64,000 nucleotides of DNA from Saccharothrix carnea (GTDB lineage Bacteria > Actinomycetota > Actinomycetes > Mycobacteriales > Pseudonocardiaceae). Below are positions 59,535 to 64,000 of this stretch, piece after piece. The DNA is taken from assembly GCF_003014735.1 (NCBI RefSeq), contig NZ_PYAX01000007.1, positions 372,001-436,000 of the forward strand, read 5' to 3'. Each line of letters opens with the position of its first letter. Positions within the stretch are counted from its first letter, which is position 1. Below the pieces are notes generated by a model. It did not search any database and was not told the origin of the DNA. It was given only the letters and a program-made list of their open reading frames with translations. The position numbers and the translations under genes were made by a program.

Positions 59535-60494
59535 GTGGTCGACCAGCAGCGTCCCCGTCGCTCGTGTCTGGCCGTGCCCGGGTCGAGCCAGAAGATGATC
59601 GACAAGGCCCGCACGCTGCCCGCGGACCAGGTGTTCCTCGACCTGGAGGACGCGTGCGCGCCGCTGGCCAAGCCGGACGCGCGCAAGACCATCGTGGCGT
59701 CGTTGAACGAGGGCGGCTGGGGTTCCCGCGCGCGGGTGGTCCGGGTGAACGACTGGACGACGGAGTGGACGTACCGCGACGTCACCGAGGTCGTCGAGGG
59801 CGCGGGCGCGAACCTGGACTGCATCATGCTGCCGAAGGTGCAGACCGCGGAGCAGGTGCACGCGCTGGACCTGCTGCTCACCCAGATCGAGAAGACCATG
59901 GGGTACGAGGTCGGGCGCATCGGCATCGAGGCGCAGATCGAGAACGCCCTGGGCCTGATCAACGTCAACGCGATCGCGACGGCCTCGCCGCGGGTGGAGA
60001 CGATCATCTTCGGCCCGGCCGACTTCATGGCGTCGATCAACATGAAGTCCCTGGTAGTCGGCGAGCAGCCGCCCGGCTACGACGTCGGCGACGCCTACCA
60101 CTACATCCTCATGCAGATCCTCATGGCCGCCCGCGCGCACGACAAGCAGGCCATCGACGGCCCGTACCTGCAGATCCGCGACGTCGAGGGCTTCAAGCGC
60201 GTCGCCGGCCGCTCGGCCGCCCTGGGCTTCGACGGCAAGTGGGTCCTGCACCCCGGTCAGATCGACGCGGCGAACGAGGTCTACAGCCCCAAGCAGGAGG
60301 ACTACGACCACGCCGAGAACATCCTCGACGCGTACGACTACTTCACGTCCGAGAAGGGCGGCAAGCGCGGCGCCGTGATGCTCGGCGACGAGATGATCGA
60401 CGAGGCGTCGCGCAAGATGGCACTGGTCATCTCGTCCAAGGGACGTGCCGCGGGCATGTCTCGCACGAACGTGTGGTCGCCGCCGGAGGACTGA
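59535..60494 (+). CDS. CoA-ester lyase (CitE/HpcH-like)
   Basis: A 319-residue TIM-barrel lyase. CLAVPGSSQKMIDKARTL opens the barrel, FLDLEDACAP gives the Mg-binding Glu/Asp, and FGPADFMASINM, then HPGQIDAANEVYSP match malyl/citramalyl/beta-hydroxybutyryl-CoA lyases of the CitE group. AGGAGG is 8 nt before GTG 59535. An acyl-CoA dehydrogenase lies 775 bp downstream, so a shared CoA-ester route is plausible. The exact substrate (malyl-, citramalyl- or methylmalyl-CoA) is not determined. Confidence 0.85.
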   Translation: MVDQQRPRRSCLAVPGSSQKMIDKARTLPADQVFLDLEDACAPLAKPDARKTIVASLNEGGWGSRARVVRVNDWTTEWTYRDVTEVVEGAGANLDCIMLPKVQTAEQVHALDLLLTQIEKTMGYEVGRIGIEAQIENALGLINVNAIATASPRVETIIFGPADFMASINMKSLVVGEQPPGYDVGDAYHYILMQILMAARAHDKQAIDGPYLQIRDVEGFKRVAGRSAALGFDGKWVLHPGQIDAANEVYSPKQEDYDHAENILDAYDYFTSEKGGKRGAVMLGDEMIDEASRKMALVISSKGRAAGMSRTNVWSPPED

Positions 60495-60647
60495 CTTCTC
60501 CCGGTTCCCGGTCGGCACGTGCCCGCACCTCGACGGCTGGCTGCGCGCCTTCGAAGAGTGACCGGCTGGGCACGGGCTGGTGACCCTGCCGGTGAGCATG
60601 GCCACAGGGCGGGCTGTGGATTGGCGATCATGGGGTGCCGCCTGTGC

Positions 60648-60821
60648 ATGGTGGTCGGCGTGTCCAGACATCGCACCCCGCGCAGGCGGCTGTTCCAGCG
60701 CCGCCGTGACGACCTGATCGAGCGCAGCTTCCGGCCCTGCCCGGCCTGCTCGCACGACGTCCACGTGTTCGCCGACGTGTGCCGGCACTGCGGTGGCGAG
60801 CTGGAGCTGCGCGCCTCCTGA
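60648..60821 (+). CDS. Small zinc-ribbon protein
   Basis: 57 residues, basic in the first half (SRHRTPRRRLFQRRRDDLIE) and ending in a rubredoxin-like zinc ribbon CPACSHDVHVFADVCRHCGGE (C-x2-C ... C-x2-C). Start ATG 60648 (ATG 60630 also in frame). Unknown function; it may bind nucleic acid. It lies between the lyase and DUF4190 genes on the plus strand. Confidence 0.6.
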   Translation: MVVGVSRHRTPRRRLFQRRRDDLIERSFRPCPACSHDVHVFADVCRHCGGELELRAS

Positions 60822-60830
60822 CGCGGACGG

Positions 60831-61124
60831 TCAGCGCGGCACCGGCAGGTTCGAGGCCTCGCGGTACAGCCACACCACCAGCACGACCCACAGCACGATG
60901 GCCAGCACCCACAGCACGGTGAGCACGACGCCGACGATGAGGCCGGCGGTCGCCATGCCCCAGCCCTCCTCGCCGGTCCGCCGGATCTGCTTGCGCGCCA
61001 GGACGCCCAGCACGATGCCCGCGGGCGAGAACAGGAACGCGGTGATCAGCGCCGCGATCGCCATCCCGTTGGTCTGGCGGTGCGGCGGGTAGTAGCCCGG
61101 TTGCTGGTACTGCGGTTGCGACAT
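60831..61124 (-). CDS. DUF4190 membrane protein
   Basis: 97 residues: Pro/Gln/Tyr-rich start (SQPQYQQPGYYPPHRQ), the first TM MAIAALITAFLFSPAGIVLG, the conserved RKQIRRTGEEGWGMATAGLI loop and the second TM TVLWVLAIVLWVVLVVWLY. Typical small actinobacterial DUF4190 protein; function unknown. Confidence 0.82.
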   Translation of the reverse strand: MSQPQYQQPGYYPPHRQTNGMAIAALITAFLFSPAGIVLGVLARKQIRRTGEEGWGMATAGLIVGVVLTVLWVLAIVLWVVLVVWLYREASNLPVPR

Positions 61125-61268
61125 GGTGGTCCCCCTGGCGGATCGTGCGGGCGCACAGGCTAACCCGCTGTTTCGGTTCAGCGCGTGGTGATGAGCACTC
61201 TCGTGGCGCGAACGGGCGTTAACCGGTCCATACTCGCCGGTAACCCGAGAGCTACGAAGGGAAACGCG

Positions 61269-62465
61269 ATGGCGCGCCTGGCCCGGACCGCAGGACTGAC
61301 CGACGTCCAGGAGGAGATCCTGTCGACGGTTCGCACCTTCGTGGACAAGGAGATCATCCCGCACGCCCAGTCGCTGGAGCACGGTGACACGTACCCGGCC
61401 GACATCGTCGAGGGCATGAAGGAGATGGGCCTGTTCGGGCTCACCATCCCGGAGGAGTTCGGCGGGCTCGGCGAGTCGCTGCTCACCTACGCCCTGGTGG
61501 TCGAGCAGATCGCCCGTGGCTGGATGTCGGTGTCCGGCGTGATCAACACGCACTTCATCGTGGCGCACATGCTCAAGCAGCACGGCACGCCCGAGCAGCA
61601 GCAGAAGTACCTGCCCCGGATGGCGACCGGCGAGGTGCGCGGCTCGTTCTCCATGTCCGAGCCGGAACTGGGCTCCGACGTGGCCGCGATCCGCACGCGG
61701 GCCGTGCGCGAGGGCGACGACTTCGTCATCAACGGCCAGAAGATGTGGCTGACCAACGGCGGCACGTCCAACCTCACCGCCGTGCTGGTGAAGACCGACG
61801 AGGGCGCGGAGAAGGCGCACCAGAACCTGACCACGTTCCTGGTGGAGAAGCCCGAGGGCTACGGCGAGGTCGTGCCCGGCCTCACCATCCCCGGCAAGAT
61901 CGACAAGATGGGCTACAAGGGCGTCGACACGACGGAGATGGTGTTCGACGGCTTCCGGATCCCGGCGGAGCAGGTGCTGGGCGGCCACACCGGTCGCGGG
62001 TTCCGGCACATGATGGACGGGGTGGAGGTCGGCCGGGTCAACGTGGCGGCGCGGGCGTGCGGCATCGCGCTGCGGTCGTTCGAGCTGGCCATCGAGTACG
62101 CGCAGCAGCGCAAGACGTTCGGCAAGCCGATCGTGGAGCACCAGGCCATCGCGTTCAAGCTGGCCGAGATGGCGACCAAGGTCGAGGCCGCGCACCTGAT
62201 GATGGTGAACGCGGCGCGGCTGAAGGACTCCGGCGCGCGCAACGACGTCGAGGCGGGCATGGCCAAGCTCATCGCGTCGGAGTACTGCGCCGAGGTGACC
62301 CAGGAGGCGTTCCGCATCCACGGGGGGTACGGGTACTCCAAGGAGTACGAGATCGAGCGCCTGATGCGCGAGGCGCCGTTCCTGCTCATCGGTGAGGGCA
62401 CCAGCGAGATCCAGAAGACCATCATCAGCCGGGGTCTCCTGCGCGACTACCAGTCCCGCGGCTGA
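61269..62465 (+). CDS. Acyl-CoA dehydrogenase
   Basis: A 398-residue FAD enzyme oxidising acyl-CoA to enoyl-CoA. The sequence SFSMSEPELGSDVAAIRTRA is the flavin/substrate region, and IHGGYGYSKEYEIERLMREA with GEGTSEIQK gives the catalytic Glu. The segment FELAIEYAQQRKTFGKPI is standard. GAAGGGAAA precedes ATG 61269. Divergent from the DUF4190 gene. With the CoA-ester lyase it may serve one pathway. Substrate chain length not determined. Confidence 0.92.
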   Translation: MARLARTAGLTDVQEEILSTVRTFVDKEIIPHAQSLEHGDTYPADIVEGMKEMGLFGLTIPEEFGGLGESLLTYALVVEQIARGWMSVSGVINTHFIVAHMLKQHGTPEQQQKYLPRMATGEVRGSFSMSEPELGSDVAAIRTRAVREGDDFVINGQKMWLTNGGTSNLTAVLVKTDEGAEKAHQNLTTFLVEKPEGYGEVVPGLTIPGKIDKMGYKGVDTTEMVFDGFRIPAEQVLGGHTGRGFRHMMDGVEVGRVNVAARACGIALRSFELAIEYAQQRKTFGKPIVEHQAIAFKLAEMATKVEAAHLMMVNAARLKDSGARNDVEAGMAKLIASEYCAEVTQEAFRIHGGYGYSKEYEIERLMREAPFLLIGEGTSEIQKTIISRGLLRDYQSRG

Positions 62466-62648
62466 TCCCGCTGGTCAAGATCAAAGATCGGCGGCCACCA
62501 GAGCCCGGCCATCGGACCCCAGCCACCAGGCCTGCCCCGGGCGCTGATGGTCAGGTCACGTTTCGCGTCCGTTCGCACTAACCCGTTTCGCGCTGATCGC
62601 CCGGTGTTGGCAGGATGGGGTGATCAGCACCGCGAAGAGGTGGTCACC

Positions 62649-63185
62649 GTGACGAGTTCATTCTCCGGCCAGAACCGACCCGGGGTGCCTCCCCGCCTGC
62701 CCACCCCGCCCACCGGCTGGCCCATCGGCTCGTACAGCACCTACGAGGAAGCACAGCGAGCGGTCGACTTCTTGGCCGATGACGACTTCCCCGTCCAAGA
62801 GGTCACGATCGTCGGTGTCGACCTGATGCTCGTCGAACGGGTCACCGGTCGCCTCACCTGGGGCCGCGTGCTGGGCACCGGAGCGGCGTCGGGGGCGTGG
62901 TTCGGGTTGTTCGTCGGCGTCCTGCTCAGCCTGTTCAACACCAGCCCCGGCGCGAGCCTCGGGCCCATCGTCGCGGGCCTGGTGGTCGGCATCGCGTTCG
63001 GCTTGATCTTCGCGGCGGTCGGGTACGGGTCGGCGCGCGGCAAGCGGGACTTCCAGAGCGCCAGCCAGCTGGTCGCGGGCCGCTACGACGTGCTCTGCCA
63101 GCCCCGTTCCGCCGAACGTGGCCGTGACCTGCTCGCCAAGCTCGCCATGCGCCCCTCGGACGCGGGTGGGACCGGCCAAGCCTGA
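62649..63185 (+). CDS. General stress protein 17M-like (Rv1234-like)
   Basis: A 178-residue protein. The cytoplasmic N-domain SYSTYEEAQRAVDFLADDDF, VTIVGVDLMLVERVTGRLTW matches the GSP17M fold. Two hydrophobic segments follow (ASGAWFGLFVGVLLSLFN and IVAGLVVGIAFGLIFAAVGY), then a charged tail. Corresponds to Rv1234, just before lpqY. GTG 62649. Function in stress is suggested by the family only. Confidence 0.82.
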   Translation: MTSSFSGQNRPGVPPRLPTPPTGWPIGSYSTYEEAQRAVDFLADDDFPVQEVTIVGVDLMLVERVTGRLTWGRVLGTGAASGAWFGLFVGVLLSLFNTSPGASLGPIVAGLVVGIAFGLIFAAVGYGSARGKRDFQSASQLVAGRYDVLCQPRSAERGRDLLAKLAMRPSDAGGTGQA

Positions 63186-63279
63186 CGTCGAAGACCGAGG
63201 TTTAGCGCGCCACCTGATCGGGTAAGGCCGTTCCGGGCTCCGGTGGTTGCGGCACCTGATCACCGGGCCTACGTTCGTT

Positions 63280-63306
63280 CCACCGGTCGGCCCAGCCGAC
63301 CGGTGG
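63280..63306. promoter_or_regulatory. 27-bp inverted repeat upstream of lpqY
   Basis: CCACCGGTCGGC-CCA-GCCGACCGGTGG is a perfect 12-bp dyad 63 bp before lpqY ATG. A direct repeat CACCTGATC occurs upstream at about 63211 and 63253. Either a sugar-regulator operator (trehalose importers are usually repressed) or a terminator for the preceding gene; the absence of a T-run favours the operator. Confidence 0.5.
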
Positions 63307-63369
63307 GCACGACGAGGTGCCGGGCGCTGTCGGTCTGGCTCCTCCGTTGTCGGGAAGGAGGCAGGACCG

Positions 63370-64000
63370 ATGAGGGGCAAGGGCCATCGGTTGGCCGCCG
63401 CAGGGGGCGCCGCGCTGATCGCGACGTCCGTGCTGGCGGGTTGTGGTTCGGGTGACGGCGGGATCACCATCAACGTCTACAAGTACCCGCAGGAGAACTT
63501 CCAGAAGATCGTCGACAACTGCAACGCCCAGGCCGACGGCTACGAGATCGTCTACCACAAGCTGCCGCGCGAGGCGGACGGCCAGCGCGAGCAGATGGTC
63601 CGCAGGCTCGCCGCCGGGGACGCCGGCATGGACGTGCTGGCGCTCGACGTCACCTGGACCGCCGAACTGGCCAAAGCGGGCTGGATCAAGGAGTTCACCG
63701 GCCAGGCCAGGTCCGAGGTCGAGGACGGCACGCTGGAGACGCCGCTGGAGACCGCCCGCTACGAGGGCAAGCTGTACGGCGCGCCGGACAACACCAACGT
63801 CCAACTCCTCTGGTACCGCGCGGACCTCGTGCCCACCCCGCCGAAGACGTGGGACGAGATGATCGAGCTGGGCGCGAAGCTCCAAGCGGACGGCAACGAC
63901 AAGACGCCGGGCCTGGTCGCCGCCCAGGGCAAGCAGTACGAGGGCCTCGTCGTCCTCTACAACACCCTGGTCAGCACCGCGGGCGGGCAGATCGTGGACG
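63370..64000 (+). CDS. lpqY: Trehalose-type sugar-binding lipoprotein, N-terminal part (cut by window end)
   Basis: The first 210 residues of an SBP_bac_1 lipoprotein: signal peptide with lipobox LAGC (about residues 22-25), then ITINVYKYPQENFQKIV, LPREADGQREQMVRRLAAGD (usual sugar-binding loop) and YEGKLYGAPDNTNVQLLWYR. Position after the Rv1234-like gene matches Rv1235 (LpqY), the trehalose receptor of LpqY-SugABC (known), so the permease genes should follow. AAGGAGG precedes ATG 63370. Continues past the window. Confidence 0.88.
   Translation, partial: MRGKGHRLAAAGGAALIATSVLAGCGSGDGGITINVYKYPQENFQKIVDNCNAQADGYEIVYHKLPREADGQREQMVRRLAAGDAGMDVLALDVTWTAELAKAGWIKEFTGQARSEVEDGTLETPLETARYEGKLYGAPDNTNVQLLWYRADLVPTPPKTWDEMIELGAKLQADGNDKTPGLVAAQGKQYEGLVVLYNTLVSTAGGQIVD

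Noticed and set aside
59420..60788. Extension of the 111-residue protein far upstream
   Set aside because: That frame is antisense to the CoA-ester lyase gene and shows no family similarity; it is a GC-driven open frame.

Overview
The window is a high-GC actinobacterial chromosome segment. Codons end mostly in G or C, GTG and TTG starts are common, stop/start overlaps of the GTGA/ATGA type are frequent, and several genes look leaderless. Mycothiol synthesis (mshB), maltose-1-phosphate-type glgA with glgC, gpgS, dapC/dapD/dapE, typA-lpqW, sigE-rseA-htrA-tatB, mrp and lpqY occur in nearly the order of Mycobacterium tuberculosis Rv1165 to Rv1235, but with many insertions. I infer a mycelial or soil member of the Pseudonocardiales (Saccharothrix, Lentzea or Actinosynnema-like). 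The genus is inference, not read from the sequence.

Layout. 1-1.5 kb: end of a binding-protein-dependent ABC importer. 1.5-7.2 kb: an envelope-sensing module, with a LolA-like secreted protein, ABC ATPase, ABC-2 permease and GNAT on the minus strand, divergent from a response regulator and histidine kinase across a promoter with four CTGAGA repeats. 7.2-9.3 kb: an SRPBCC-Nudix fusion and trpS, separated by a 192-bp palindrome; trpS is preceded by a classical Trp attenuator with a WW leader peptide. 9.3-12 kb: YciI protein, a tiny Cys/Lys-rich protein behind an iron-box-like site, and typA. 12-14.4 kb: a C-rich/G-rich non-coding tract carrying one copy of a dispersed repeat, then lpqW. 14.4-20.9 kb: a five-gene peptide ABC importer. 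20.9-29.8 kb: mshB and neighbours, ferredoxin, dapC, a second palindromic repeat array, dapD/dapE, two LOG proteins and a winged-helix protein.

29.8-45 kb: DUF3224 protein, secreted X-Pro peptidase-like hydrolase, folP2-gpgS, the cytochrome bd operon cydA-cydB-cydD-cydC (unusually compact CydA and CydB), PadR and membrane partner, DivIVA-like protein, SRPBCC, tagA, enoyl-CoA hydratase plus PaaX regulator, DUF3117 protein and pepA; a second copy of the dispersed repeat overlaps the end of pepA. 45-46.2 kb: a decayed LysR/MFS pair. 46.2-51 kb: lipoprotein, glgA/glgC divergent pair, methyltransferase. 51-56 kb: sigE with an apparent self-recognised promoter, rseA, htrA, tatB, then mrp, MarR. 56-64 kb: DUF1003 and MgtE-N/CBS proteins, an APH(6)-like kinase, CoA-ester lyase, acyl-CoA dehydrogenase, a GSP17M-like protein, and the start of lpqY, cut by the window end.

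Most of the window is housekeeping and envelope/redox physiology. The novelty lies in the non-coding structure: the trpS attenuator, a family of palindromic repeat arrays that fill convergent intergenic gaps, a 73-76-bp dispersed repeat followed by C-rich tracts, and an iron box before a very small cysteine protein. I see no CRISPR array, transposase, prophage, rRNA or tRNA gene.
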